A stretch of 64,000 bases of DNA from CBDDIP01 sp965229005 (GTDB lineage Bacteria > Actinomycetota > Acidimicrobiia > Acidimicrobiales > Ilumatobacteraceae). Of this stretch, positions 16,658 through 24,504 are shown piece after piece (the first letter of the stretch is position 1; each line of letters begins with the position of its first letter). Under the pieces are notes generated by a model. The model did not search any database. It saw only the letters and a program-made list of their open reading frames with translations, and was not told the DNA's origin. Where the stretch lies: positions 3,720,001-3,784,000 of the forward strand of contig CBDDIP010000002.1 in NCBI GenBank assembly GCA_965229005.1. Reading direction: 5' to 3'. The translations under genes and the position numbers were made by a program.

Positions 16658-17575
16658 TCAGGCCTCGGTGGCGAGCGTCCTCAGCAGGTCGCGGGTGCGA
16701 CGGCGCGAGCCGCTGACGTCGTCGCCGACCGGGAAGATCGACGCCCAGATGTCGGTGGCCCCGGCCTCGATCAGCTCCTGGAGCTGGGCCGACACCGACG
16801 CCTCGTCGCCGACGATCACGGCCTCGGCCGGTCCGGTGATGCCGCCGTGGGCGAGGATGCGCTGGTAGTTGGGCAGCTGGCCGTACACCGCGAACTGGCG
16901 GGCGGCCACCGAGCGGGCCTCGCCGACGTCGTCGGTCACGGCGACCGGCAGCCCGGCGACGATGCGCGGGGCAGGTCGTCCGGCATCGGCAGCCGCGGCG
17001 TTGATGCGCGGCGCGACGTGGCTGGAGATCGACTGTGCGTTGCCCATCCACAGGATCGTGCCGTCGGCGACAGAACCGGCGACGCGCAGCAGGCGCGGCG
17101 CCAGCGCGGCGACGAGCAGCTGCACCGGCTGGGGCACGGCCTGCGCCTGTACGCCGTGCAACGAGAGCTCCTCGCCCGTGGTGTCGACCTTGTCGCCGCG
17201 CAGCAAGGCGGCGATCATCTCGACGTACTCCTCGGTGTGCCGTCCGGGCGTCGCGTACGACATCCCGTACATCCCGTCGATCACCGGCGCGTGCGACGGC
17301 CCGACGCCGAGCGTGAAGCCGGGCCGGTTCATGGCGGCCGCGGCGGCGACGGCGCGGTTCATCTGCAGCACCGGATGCGAGGTGTACGTCTGCAGCACCG
17401 CAGTGCCGAGCTCGATCGAGGACGTCGCCCGCCCGACGATCGCCATCGCGGTCACCGGATCGCCCGCCACCGCGCTCGGGTACCACAGCGCGCTGAAGCC
17501 ATCCGCCTCGGCCTGCTGTCCCTGCTCGATCATCTTGTCGACGGAGGCAGCTCCGCCGTTCAGCCCGATGCGCAT
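16658..17575 (-). CDS. Luciferase-like (LLM class) F420-type oxidoreductase
   Basis: The 305-residue protein has the bacterial luciferase/F420-dependent reductase TIM-barrel pattern: MRIGLNGG strand 1, GFSALWYPSA, IELGTAVLQTYTSHPV, then RPGFTLGVGPSHAPV. These are hallmarks of the actinobacterial F420 branch (TIGR03564-like). The absence of a flavin partner gene and the presence of fbiC in the window favour F420 as cofactor, but FMN cannot be ruled out. The substrate is unknown. The gene stands between the TetR promoter and the amino-acid transporter operon and has 24 nt to the upstream ABC ATPase gene, so it may be the last gene of that transcript. Confidence 0.85.
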   Translation of the reverse strand: MRIGLNGGAASVDKMIEQGQQAEADGFSALWYPSAVAGDPVTAMAIVGRATSSIELGTAVLQTYTSHPVLQMNRAVAAAAAMNRPGFTLGVGPSHAPVIDGMYGMSYATPGRHTEEYVEMIAALLRGDKVDTTGEELSLHGVQAQAVPQPVQLLVAALAPRLLRVAGSVADGTILWMGNAQSISSHVAPRINAAAADAGRPAPRIVAGLPVAVTDDVGEARSVAARQFAVYGQLPNYQRILAHGGITGPAEAVIVGDEASVSAQLQELIEAGATDIWASIFPVGDDVSGSRRRTRDLLRTLATEA

Positions 17576-17599
17576 CGGTCCCCTTCTTTCAGTCGTCGT

Positions 17600-18358
17600 T
17601 CACATTCGGCCGGCGTCGTTGATCCGTTGCAGGAAGGCTCGGGTCCGCTCCTGCTGCGGGTTGCCGAACAGCTGCTCCGGCGGTCCCATCTCGTGGATCA
17701 GCCCTTCGAAGAGGAAGCACACCAGCGAGGAGACCTCCTTGCAGAAGCTCATCTCGTGCGTGGCGAGGATCATCGTCATCCCCGCCTCGGCGAGGTCGCG
17801 CACGATGCGCAGCACCTCCCCGACCAGTTCCGGGTCGAGTGCCGATGTGATCTCGTCGAGCAGGATCAGCTTCGGATCCATCGCCAGCGCACGCACGATG
17901 GCGACGCGCTGCTGTTGCCCGCCGGACAACCGATCCGGGAACTCGCGCGCCTTCGCGTCGAGGCCGATGCTCTTCAGCAACGTCATCGCTCGATCTTCCG
18001 CCGCCGCTTTGTCGATGCCGAGCACCTTGCGCGGGCCCAGCGTGATGTTGTCGATCACGGTCATGTGCGGGAACAGGTTGAAGCTCTGGAAGACGATGCC
18101 GACCTCGCGACGCAGCGCGTCGACATCGATGCCAGGACCGCTGACGCGATCGCCGTCGAGGCGGATGACGCCATCGTCGATCGTCTCCAACGCGTTGATG
18201 CAGCGCAGCAGCGTGCTCTTGCCACTCCCCGACCCGCCGATGAGCGTGACCACCTGATGGGAGCTGACGGTGAGGTCGATCCCCTTCAGGACGTGGTTCT
18301 TGCCGAACCACTTGTGCACGCCCTCGAGCTCGACGAAGGCCTCGCGTGAGTCGGTCAT
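17600..18358 (-). CDS. Polar amino-acid ABC transporter ATPase (GlnQ-like)
   Basis: The 252-residue ATPase has Walker A GGSGSGKST at residues 41-49, Q-loop VFQSFNLFPHMTV, signature LSGGQQQRVAIVRALAM, Walker B LILLDEITSALDPELVGEVL and the switch histidine in ILATHEMSF. These are typical of the HisP/GlnQ group that energises uptake of polar amino acids. It directly follows the permease gene, with only a few bases between them, and the binding lipoprotein gene is upstream. The three genes form a complete importer. Substrate specificity cannot be read from the ATPase. Confidence 0.93.
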   Translation of the reverse strand: MTDSREAFVELEGVHKWFGKNHVLKGIDLTVSSHQVVTLIGGSGSGKSTLLRCINALETIDDGVIRLDGDRVSGPGIDVDALRREVGIVFQSFNLFPHMTVIDNITLGPRKVLGIDKAAAEDRAMTLLKSIGLDAKAREFPDRLSGGQQQRVAIVRALAMDPKLILLDEITSALDPELVGEVLRIVRDLAEAGMTMILATHEMSFCKEVSSLVCFLFEGLIHEMGPPEQLFGNPQQERTRAFLQRINDAGRM

Positions 18359-18359
18359 G

Positions 18360-19343
18360 TCAGCCCATCGCCATGGTGCGTTGCTTCTGCTTCTTGAGGA
18401 TGTAGTCGAGGTAGCGCGTGAACGGGATCGTCACGGCCAGGAACATGAAGGCGACCATCGCGTACGCCGTCAACGACCCTGCGTTGTTGTTGGCGAACCG
18501 CGCGCGGTTGATGGCGTCGAGGACACCGAGCGCGCTGAGCAGCGACGTGTCCTTCTGCAGACCGATGAAGTCGTTGAGCAGCGGAGGGCCGATGCGCCGA
18601 ACGGCCTGCGGCACGACCACGTGGCGCATCGTCTGTCCGTAGGTCAACCCGAGCGAACGAGCAGCCGCCGTTTGACTCCAGTGCACCGATTCGATCCCCG
18701 CGCGGTACACCTCGGACACGTACGCGCCGTACGTCAGCGAGAGGGCGATGACGCAGAACCACAGATCGTCCAGGCCACGGAGGAACGGCACCTTGGCCTG
18801 GGGGATGCCGAGGCCGACCAGCAGGATCACCAGCAGGCTGGGGATGCCGCGAAAGATGTCCACGTACAGGGTGGCCAGCCAACGGATCGGAGCGCACGCA
18901 GGTCCGGGCAGGAGGCGCATGATCGCCACGATCAACGCCCAGACCAGCACGACCACCTCGGCGATGAGGAACACCTTGATGTTGAACTGGAACCCCTTCC
19001 AGAGCGACCGCCAGACGTCACCGGAGGTCAGCAGGTCGGGATCGAAGAAGACCTTGCGCACCCCGGCATCGTTGGTCTGCACGATCCAGAAGATGAACAG
19101 GGCGATGTAGAGGAACAACCCGACGCCGAGCGAGATCCAAGCCCAGTCGCGAGCCTTCTGGCCGGCGGTCCGGGCCGCTTCGAGTTGGTCGCTCTTGGCC
19201 AACCGGCCGGCACGGAGCGAGTGGACGAAGGCAACGATTCCCGTCAGGGGGAACAGCAGCGCGATCGTCGCTGCCGTGCGATAGGTGAGGACTCGTCCGA
19301 CCCGCCGCGGTGCGGCGGGTCGGACGTCGAGATCCCCGATCAC
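18360..19343 (-). CDS. Amino-acid ABC permease with N-terminal CD225/dispanin-like domain
   Basis: The 327-residue protein starts at GTG 19343, 7 nt after the binding-protein stop. Residues about 20-88 read like a CD225/dispanin unit: a hydrophobic stretch with FPLTGIVAFVHSLRAGRLAK, a basic loop with EAARTAGQKARDWAWI, then a second membrane segment. Residues about 105-320 are a HisM/GlnP-type permease with the ABC-contact loop AAARSLGLTYGQTMRHVVVPQAVRRI. Normal family members lack the extra domain. The first 19 residues are encoded by a 15-bp-stem hairpin. An in-frame internal start downstream of the hairpin is not evident, so the fused form is probably made. Confidence 0.85.
   Translation of the reverse strand: MIGDLDVRPAAPRRVGRVLTYRTAATIALLFPLTGIVAFVHSLRAGRLAKSDQLEAARTAGQKARDWAWISLGVGLFLYIALFIFWIVQTNDAGVRKVFFDPDLLTSGDVWRSLWKGFQFNIKVFLIAEVVVLVWALIVAIMRLLPGPACAPIRWLATLYVDIFRGIPSLLVILLVGLGIPQAKVPFLRGLDDLWFCVIALSLTYGAYVSEVYRAGIESVHWSQTAAARSLGLTYGQTMRHVVVPQAVRRIGPPLLNDFIGLQKDTSLLSALGVLDAINRARFANNNAGSLTAYAMVAFMFLAVTIPFTRYLDYILKKQKQRTMAMG
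19294..19326 (-). other. Strong hairpin within the binding-protein/permease junction
   Basis: CGTCCGACCCGCCGC (19294-19308) and GCGGCGGGTCGGACG (19312-19326) form a perfect 15-bp G/C stem with loop GGT. It lies 25-57 nt after the binding-protein stop and inside the start of the permease reading frame. It may stabilise or partly terminate the abundant binding-protein mRNA relative to the permease and ATPase messages. Confidence 0.6.
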
Positions 19344-19350
19344 CGAACGA

Positions 19351-20193
19351 TCAGCTCGTCGGCACGTCGATGAACGGCACGGTGGACGGATCGCCACCGA
19401 GGTACTTGGCGATCAGGCCGTTGATGGTGCCGTCGTCGACGAGCGCCTGGATCAGCGGGTCGAAGATGGCCTTCTTGCCGTTGCCCAGCCCGGTGATGGC
19501 GCCGTACTCCTCGCCGGTCTTGAACTGGCCGACCACTTCGAGGTCGCCGCCGGAAGCGGCCGCCTGGCCGAGGTTGATCGGGGTGTCGATGACGACGCCG
19601 TCGATGGTGCCCGCGTTCAGCGCCGCATAGGTGGTGGACAGGTCGGGGAACGACTTGATGTTCGTCAGCTCCCACCCGGGCACCTCACCGGAGGTGAAGT
19701 AGTACTCGGCGGTCGTCGTCGCCTGCACGCCGATCGTCATCGCCTTCACGTCGTCCCACGAGGACACGACGGTGCCCTTCTTGACGAGCAGACCCTGGTC
19801 GCTCTTGAAGTACGGCACGGAGAAGTCGACGACCTTGGCCCGCTCGGCGGTGATCGTGACCTGCGACAGGATGATGTCGTAGCTCGACGGGTCGATCTGA
19901 CCGGCGACGATCGAGTCGAAGCTCTCGTTGCGCCAGCTGAGCTTGAGGCCGCACTTCGACGCCAGCAGGTTGGCCAGGTCGTACTCGATGCCGCTCTTGA
20001 TCGTGTCGGGATCGACCTCGCTGTCGGTGGACCCCCAGAAGTTCGGACCGGGCAGGCTGGTGACGACAGACAGCTCGCCCTTCTTCACGGGCTTGCAGAC
20101 GTCCGAGCTGCTGCCGGACTTCTCATCGCTGCCGCACGAGGACACCAGCAGTCCTGTTGCGACGAGGGCAAACAACATGCGCTTCGATTTCAT
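19351..20193 (-). CDS. Polar amino-acid ABC substrate-binding lipoprotein
   Basis: The 280-residue protein has a signal peptide and lipobox (LVSSC, Cys20). A type II binding fold (SBP_bac_3) follows: GIEYDLANLLASKCGLKLSW, the FDSIVAGQID and QVTITAERAKVVDFSVPYF segments, and KGTVVSSWDDVKAMTIGVQ, all family signatures. It captures a small polar solute, probably an amino acid, and delivers it to the permease. The start ATG at 20193 is preceded by GGGGAGA, the ribosome site; an upstream ATG would only lengthen the signal region. Repeated 9-mers upstream suggest regulation. Confidence 0.92.
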   Translation of the reverse strand: MKSKRMLFALVATGLLVSSCGSDEKSGSSSDVCKPVKKGELSVVTSLPGPNFWGSTDSEVDPDTIKSGIEYDLANLLASKCGLKLSWRNESFDSIVAGQIDPSSYDIILSQVTITAERAKVVDFSVPYFKSDQGLLVKKGTVVSSWDDVKAMTIGVQATTTAEYYFTSGEVPGWELTNIKSFPDLSTTYAALNAGTIDGVVIDTPINLGQAAASGGDLEVVGQFKTGEEYGAITGLGNGKKAIFDPLIQALVDDGTINGLIAKYLGGDPSTVPFIDVPTS

Positions 20194-20231
20194 GGATCTC
20201 CCCGGGGGTGATGTCAAAAACGTGGTCGTTG

Positions 20232-20285
20232 GAACGGCGATGTCACGTGGTCGCCGTTCGCGGAACAGTAGCGCCGTCGCCGTTC
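20232..20285. repeat. Triplicated 9-mer upstream of the amino-acid transporter operon
   Basis: GAACGGCGA at 20232-20240 and its reverse complement TCGCCGTTC at 20251-20259 form a hairpin with a 10-nt loop. A third copy, TCGCCGTTC, is at 20277-20285, exactly 26 bp from the second. A TACTGT -10-like box lies at 20265-20270 on the minus strand. The copies flank it, as expected for operators of an unknown repressor. Confidence 0.5.
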
Positions 20286-20314
20286 AGGATCGGCGTGGCT
20301 CGAAAACGTTCGTG

Positions 20315-21256
20315 TTAACCCGTTTTCCGTCCGGACGTGACGCCGCAGACCACCTCGCGGTGCAAGCACGACGTCACCTCGGTGGCCAGCTTGGCCGGGT
20401 CCCAGGCGTTGAAGAAGTCCGCGTGGCCGGTGATGATCGGTCCGGACGCCAGAAGCAGGTCGTCGGTCGGCCCGGTGACCGGGTACTCGACGCTGAACTG
20501 CAGCTGCGGCACCGGGACAGGGAACCCAGCGGGGCACTGCCCACCCGAGCTGTAGGCAACGTGGCCGACGTGTGCCTCGCTGTCCAGGTTCGCACCGTCC
20601 CAGCAGTCGGGGAACGTGACCAGCAGACGCAGGTCGCGCCCGTCCGGGCACGTCGGCGGCGTCGCTGCTCGCTCGATGCCCGTGCCGCAGCTCCAGGCGA
20701 CGATCGACACTGGCTGCGGCTCGGTCGCCGCCGCGGTGCCGGCGATCATCATCAGTCCGGCCGGGTACGGCTGCACCGTCGTCGGGTCGACGCCGATCCC
20801 GGGGCGGTAGTACGCCGTGCTCTTCACGGGGTCGATCGGCTGGCCGTCGCGCAGCAGGGCCGGAGCCCAGTACGAGGCCCGGTCGAGCTGCTGCTCGCAC
20901 GTCGACGTCCCGGCCTCGAGCGTCTCGTACGTGCTGAACGCGTCGGTGGTCGTGTTGCCGAAGAAGTCGTGGAGGTGGCTGGCGCCGGGCTTGCCCGGGT
21001 GGACGATCGGGTCGTCGGACGCGGCGTGGCTGAAGTCGCACTCGACCACGAACTGCGGGGTGTTGCCCTGCGGCCCGGCGATCGGGTGGTCGGGTTGGCC
21101 GAGCACCAGCGTCGCCTCGTGCGCGTGCTGGTGACCGGTCGTTGTCGTTGCCGCAGCTCCGCCGCTGCTGCACCCCGCGATCGGCGAGGTGGTGAGCAGC
21201 AGCGCAGCAACGAGCAGCGCGTCAGGTCGTCGGCTTGGCCGGAACCTGGATCGCAT
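20315..21256 (-). CDS. DUF1996 lipoprotein
   Basis: The 313-residue protein has a signal with lipobox SPIAGC (Cys29) and a DUF1996 domain. Its signature runs FVVECDFSHAASDDPIVHPG, followed by GASHLHDFFGN, several His and Cys residues, then PDCWDG. These segments suggest a metal- or carbohydrate-related extracellular role, but the family's biochemistry is undefined. It is the last gene of a three-lipoprotein cluster and overlaps the beta-helix gene by 35 bases, which is unusually long. The alternative starts would leave almost no signal peptide, so the overlap is likely real. Confidence 0.85.
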   Translation of the reverse strand: MRSRFRPSRRPDALLVAALLLTTSPIAGCSSGGAAATTTTGHQHAHEATLVLGQPDHPIAGPQGNTPQFVVECDFSHAASDDPIVHPGKPGASHLHDFFGNTTTDAFSTYETLEAGTSTCEQQLDRASYWAPALLRDGQPIDPVKSTAYYRPGIGVDPTTVQPYPAGLMMIAGTAAATEPQPVSIVAWSCGTGIERAATPPTCPDGRDLRLLVTFPDCWDGANLDSEAHVGHVAYSSGGQCPAGFPVPVPQLQFSVEYPVTGPTDDLLLASGPIITGHADFFNAWDPAKLATEVTSCLHREVVCGVTSGRKTG

Positions 21257-22676
21257 CGAGGTCGATGGTCGGCGGCACGTTCGTCGCCGGGTTGGCCGGC
21301 GCGGTGGCCGCGTCGGGCATGTTCTCCTGCGGCTGCAGGTCGGGCAACGGGTTCGTCTTCCAGTCCGCCGAGGGTGGGTGCTCGTCGGTCAGCCACGTGC
21401 CGATGTTGTACGCGCCATCGGCCCAGTCGCCGGTGCCCGTGCCGTCGCACGGCGCCAACGTCTCGAGGTTGTTCGGCGCCGTCGTGGTGAACGTGTTGCC
21501 GCTGAAGCAGTTGCCGAGGACGCTGGCGTCGGCGAGCGTGGCGACGATCAGGTCGGCCTCGCGGTTGTCCTCGAGCACGTTGTCCTTCACCGTGTTCTGC
21601 TGCGACTCCCAGAAGATCGACCCACCCGGATCGGTGACCGGCTCGTTCTTGCTCTCTTCGCAGGTCTTCGTCCACTCGTCGGGGGTGGGCAGGTCGTCGT
21701 TCGGGTCGTCCTCGGGGAACGGCACGAGCCCGATGCCGGTGCGGTCGTGGTCGAACACGAGGTTGCGCTCGATGTCGGCCTGGACGGCGCCGGCGGAGAG
21801 GATGCCGTTGCCCATCGCCAGCAGGGCCACGTCGATCGCCGCCGTGTCGCCCTGGTTGTTCGAGTAGACGGTGTTGCCGATGATCGTCGTTGCCCGCGAC
21901 GGGTAGCACAGCTCGTAGCTGCCGCTGTTGGGCACGATGCCGGCGCGGTTGAAGCGGAACACGGAGTCGACGATCAGCAGGTTGCCGCCGGAGTTCGTGC
22001 CGGAGTAGCCGAGGCCGTTGTGCTCGCTGACGATGCGCTGGATCACCGCGTCGCACGGGAAGCACTCGCCGATGTACACGCCGGCGTCCGGGCTGCCGGC
22101 CGCGTAGATGTCGTTCAGCTGACCCTTGGTCGAGTCGAACGCGTACACGCCGTAGTCGCCGGTGCGATAGGCGGTCAGGTACGAGCCGCGGTAGCCGGTG
22201 ACGCCGGTCCAGAAGAAGCCGTTCGACGTGTAGTTCGTGGCGGTCATGTTCTCGACCGAGACGCCGTTGGCGCCGAGGACGCGCACGCCGTTGTCGAGCT
22301 CGAAGTTGCCATCCAGCACGACCGTGTTGCGGTCGAGCCCGCGCAGCGTCAGCTCGTCGGTCTCGATGTTGACCGCCTCGTGGTACGTGCCAGGAGCGAT
22401 CAGGATCAGGTCACCGGGCTTGGCTGCGTCGACCGCGCCCTGGATGGTGTCGAAGTCGTCGGGCACCTTCAGCACGCCATCGGCGCCGCCGGGTTCGGTG
22501 TCCGCCGTGGTGACCGCCGGTTCGGTGCTGAGCGGCACCGTCTCGGCGGTGGTCGTCGACGTCGACACCGGGTTGGTCGACTTCGTCGCGTCGTCACTGC
22601 CGCACGCGGCGACGAGCAACGACGCCCCGGCGCAGAGCGCTGCGATCCGCTTGAGCCGCATCTGCTTCAACTGCAT
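21222..22676 (-). CDS. Right-handed parallel beta-helix lipoprotein (NosD-like)
   Basis: The 484-residue protein begins with a signal peptide and lipobox LLVAAC (Cys25), then a Ser/Thr/Pro linker. From about residue 70 it carries beta-helix repeats (DDFDTIQGAVDAAKPGDLILI start, then runs such as TLRGLDRNTVVLDG and NGVRVLGANGVSV). Such domains bind or degrade polysaccharide, or act as NosD-like copper-site maturation factors. The region carries CysPro and Cys pairs (GECFPCD) that may bind metal. The start ATG at 22676 was chosen because it gives a standard signal peptide; a longer upstream frame encodes an Arg/Ser/Thr-rich segment with no signal. It sits between a cupredoxin and a DUF1996 gene. 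Confidence 0.83.
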   Translation of the reverse strand: MQLKQMRLKRIAALCAGASLLVAACGSDDATKSTNPVSTSTTTAETVPLSTEPAVTTADTEPGGADGVLKVPDDFDTIQGAVDAAKPGDLILIAPGTYHEAVNIETDELTLRGLDRNTVVLDGNFELDNGVRVLGANGVSVENMTATNYTSNGFFWTGVTGYRGSYLTAYRTGDYGVYAFDSTKGQLNDIYAAGSPDAGVYIGECFPCDAVIQRIVSEHNGLGYSGTNSGGNLLIVDSVFRFNRAGIVPNSGSYELCYPSRATTIIGNTVYSNNQGDTAAIDVALLAMGNGILSAGAVQADIERNLVFDHDRTGIGLVPFPEDDPNDDLPTPDEWTKTCEESKNEPVTDPGGSIFWESQQNTVKDNVLEDNREADLIVATLADASVLGNCFSGNTFTTTAPNNLETLAPCDGTGTGDWADGAYNIGTWLTDEHPPSADWKTNPLPDLQPQENMPDAATAPANPATNVPPTIDLDAIQVPAKPTT

Positions 22677-22710
22677 CTGGTTCCCCCTGTTGGCCTTGCC
22701 ACTTGCGGTG

Positions 22711-23160
22711 TCACGGTGCCGTGACGGTGATCGTTCCGTGCATCTGCTTGGTCGGCGAGCCGTGCAACGAGCAGTAGTACACGAACGTGCCCGGTGTGTC
22801 GAAGACGTGCGCGTACTCGTCGCCGGTGACGAAGTCGGCCACCTGCACGCCCCACAGCGTCGCATTCGGGTCGCCCTCCGGCAGCACGTTGTGCTGGTTG
22901 CGCCCCCCGTTGCGCCAGACGACCTCCGTGCCTGCGGTGATCGTCACCTCGGCTGGCAGGAAGTCGTTGTCGATCGTTCGGATGGCCATCCTCTCGCCGT
23001 TGGGAGGAAAGGTCGGGGCCGTCTCGTCGATGGTCGGTGGCGGTGGCAGCGTCGTCGCCAGCGCCGGGTTGTCGTCGACGTCGGGCGCACATGCCGTCGC
23101 GATCGCCACCACACCGACGAGAGCGAGGGCGCGAAGGGTGCTGCTTCGGAGTCCGGCCAC
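22711..23160 (-). CDS. Cupredoxin-fold lipoprotein (type 1 copper site)
   Basis: The 149-residue lipoprotein has a lipobox ATAC (Cys24), a Pro-rich linker and a plastocyanin-like domain. The copper ligands can be read: His90 (NQHNV), Cys130 (YYCSLHG), His133 and Met140 (KQMHG). It is anchored at the cell surface and could carry electrons or copper. It is the first gene of the cluster with the beta-helix and DUF1996 lipoproteins, with 34 nt to the next start. Its promoter region is shared with the divergent DedA-like gene. Confidence 0.85.
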   Translation of the reverse strand: MAGLRSSTLRALALVGVVAIATACAPDVDDNPALATTLPPPPTIDETAPTFPPNGERMAIRTIDNDFLPAEVTITAGTEVVWRNGGRNQHNVLPEGDPNATLWGVQVADFVTGDEYAHVFDTPGTFVYYCSLHGSPTKQMHGTITVTAP

Positions 23161-23227
23161 GAGGCGGGGACTCTAGCCAGCGAGGCCCGAGTGCCCGCAA
23201 GATGGCTCGCCCGTTACCCTGCTGCGG

Positions 23228-23932
23228 ATGGAAGCCAGCGCCGCCAGCCCAGCTCCGCTGGCCGCAGCCTTCCCGCTCCCCTCCGCCGGCGCCCGCCGGG
23301 GGATCCTGATCATGGGCGGCCTGCTGTACGTCGCCGGCACGATCGGCACGAACATCGGCCCGGCATGGGTGGACGAGCGACCCGCCGTGCTGCTGGCACT
23401 GTCCTCGCGCAACCGCAACCTGTTCGGCTCGGTGCCGTTCATCGATCCCCTGCCCTACGCGATCATCGGCTTCCTGCGCCTGATGCTCGTCGGCATCGTG
23501 CTGTTCCTCATCGGCCGCTGGTACGGCACGCGCGCCGTCGGCTGGATGGAGGGGCAGATCGGTGAGCTGCCGGCCATCTACCGCTGGGTGCAGCGGGGCG
23601 TCGATCGCGCCGGGTGGTTGCTCGTGCTGCTGATGCCGGGCAGCAACATCGTCTGCCTGATGGCCGGTCATCGGCGCATGGACCCCAAGCGATTCGCTCC
23701 CCTGCTGGCGATCGGCATCGGGATCAAGCTGATCGTGCTGTGGATCGGCGGGCGGGTCTTCGAGGATCAGATCAAGTGGTTCCTCGACGCCATCGAGGGC
23801 TACCAGTGGTACATCGTCGGGGCGCTGTTCCTGCTGACGTTCGCCCAGGCGACGAACAAGGCGCGCAAGACCGTCCCCGATGTGGTCCACGAGATCGAGC
23901 ACCCGGACGTCGACGCCGCACCCGACGCCTGA
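23228..23932 (+). CDS. DedA-like membrane protein (VTT domain)
   Basis: The 234-residue protein has about five hydrophobic segments and a DedA/SNARE-associated pattern. FGSVPFIDPLPYAIIGFLRLMLVGIV leads into FLIGRWYGTRAV, and later LLVLLMPGSNIVCLMAGHRRM is the family's second hairpin. DedA proteins are inner-membrane lipid scramblases or flippases in studied cases, acting on lipid carriers or phosphatidylethanolamine. The sequence differs from classic DedA in the R-x3-P region (GHRRM-DPKRFAP), so the assignment is to the superfamily only. It is followed by tpx, 18 nt downstream. Confidence 0.65.
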   Translation: MEASAASPAPLAAAFPLPSAGARRGILIMGGLLYVAGTIGTNIGPAWVDERPAVLLALSSRNRNLFGSVPFIDPLPYAIIGFLRLMLVGIVLFLIGRWYGTRAVGWMEGQIGELPAIYRWVQRGVDRAGWLLVLLMPGSNIVCLMAGHRRMDPKRFAPLLAIGIGIKLIVLWIGGRVFEDQIKWFLDAIEGYQWYIVGALFLLTFAQATNKARKTVPDVVHEIEHPDVDAAPDA

Positions 23933-23950
23933 GCGTGCCAGGATGCCCGC

Positions 23951-24448
23951 ATGGCTCAGACTGCACTCGGCGGCAACCCCGTCAACACCGTCGGCGAGCT
24001 CCCCACCGTGGGCGCCGCCACTCCTTCGTTCTCGCTCACCAAGGGCGATCTCAGCGAGATCGGCCCGTCCGACTTCGCCGGCAAGCGAGTCGTGCTCAAC
24101 ATCTTCCCGAGCATCGACACGCCGACGTGCGCCAAGAGCGTACGCAAGTTCAACGAGCTCGCTTCGAGCCTCGACAACACCGAGGTCCTCTGCGTGTCGG
24201 CCGACCTGCCGTTCGCGCAGGGCCGCTTCTGTGGCGCCGAAGGGCTGACCAACGTCTCCACCGCGTCGTCGTTCCGCAGCGACTTCGGGACCGCCTACGG
24301 CGTCGACATGGCCGACGGTCGCCTGTCCGGCCTGCTCGCTCGCGCCGTGGTCGTGCTCGACGAGTCCGGCACCGTCATCCACTCCCAGCTCGTCCCCGAG
24401 ATCGCCCAAGAACCCGACTACGACGCCGCCATCGCCAGCCTCGGCTGA
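23951..24448 (+). CDS. tpx: Thiol peroxidase (Tpx, atypical 2-Cys peroxiredoxin)
   Basis: The 165-residue enzyme reduces hydrogen peroxide and lipid hydroperoxides. The peroxidatic cysteine is Cys60 in PSIDTPTCAKSVRKFN and the resolving cysteine is Cys94 (FAQGRFC); the positions match E. coli Tpx (61 and 95) within one residue. The Thr and Arg around the active site are conserved. AGGA at 23939-23942 serves as ribosome site. It ends at a strong stem-loop shared with dapB, which is convergent. Confidence 0.95.
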   Translation: MAQTALGGNPVNTVGELPTVGAATPSFSLTKGDLSEIGPSDFAGKRVVLNIFPSIDTPTCAKSVRKFNELASSLDNTEVLCVSADLPFAQGRFCGAEGLTNVSTASSFRSDFGTAYGVDMADGRLSGLLARAVVVLDESGTVIHSQLVPEIAQEPDYDAAIASLG

Positions 24449-24456
24449 TCTCGAAG

Positions 24457-24501
24457 ACTGGATGTCCGAGCGCGGCATATTGCCGCGCTCAGACATCCAG
24501 T
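24457..24501. terminator. Bidirectional terminator between tpx and dapB
   Basis: The arms ACTGGATGTCcGAGCGCGGCA (24457-24477) and TGCCGCGCTCaGACATCCAGT (24481-24501) pair over 21 bp with a single mismatch and a TAT loop. The hairpin lies 8 nt after the tpx stop and 3 nt before the dapB stop on the other strand, so it can terminate both messages. There is no long T run. Confidence 0.8.
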
Positions 24502-24504
24502 TGG

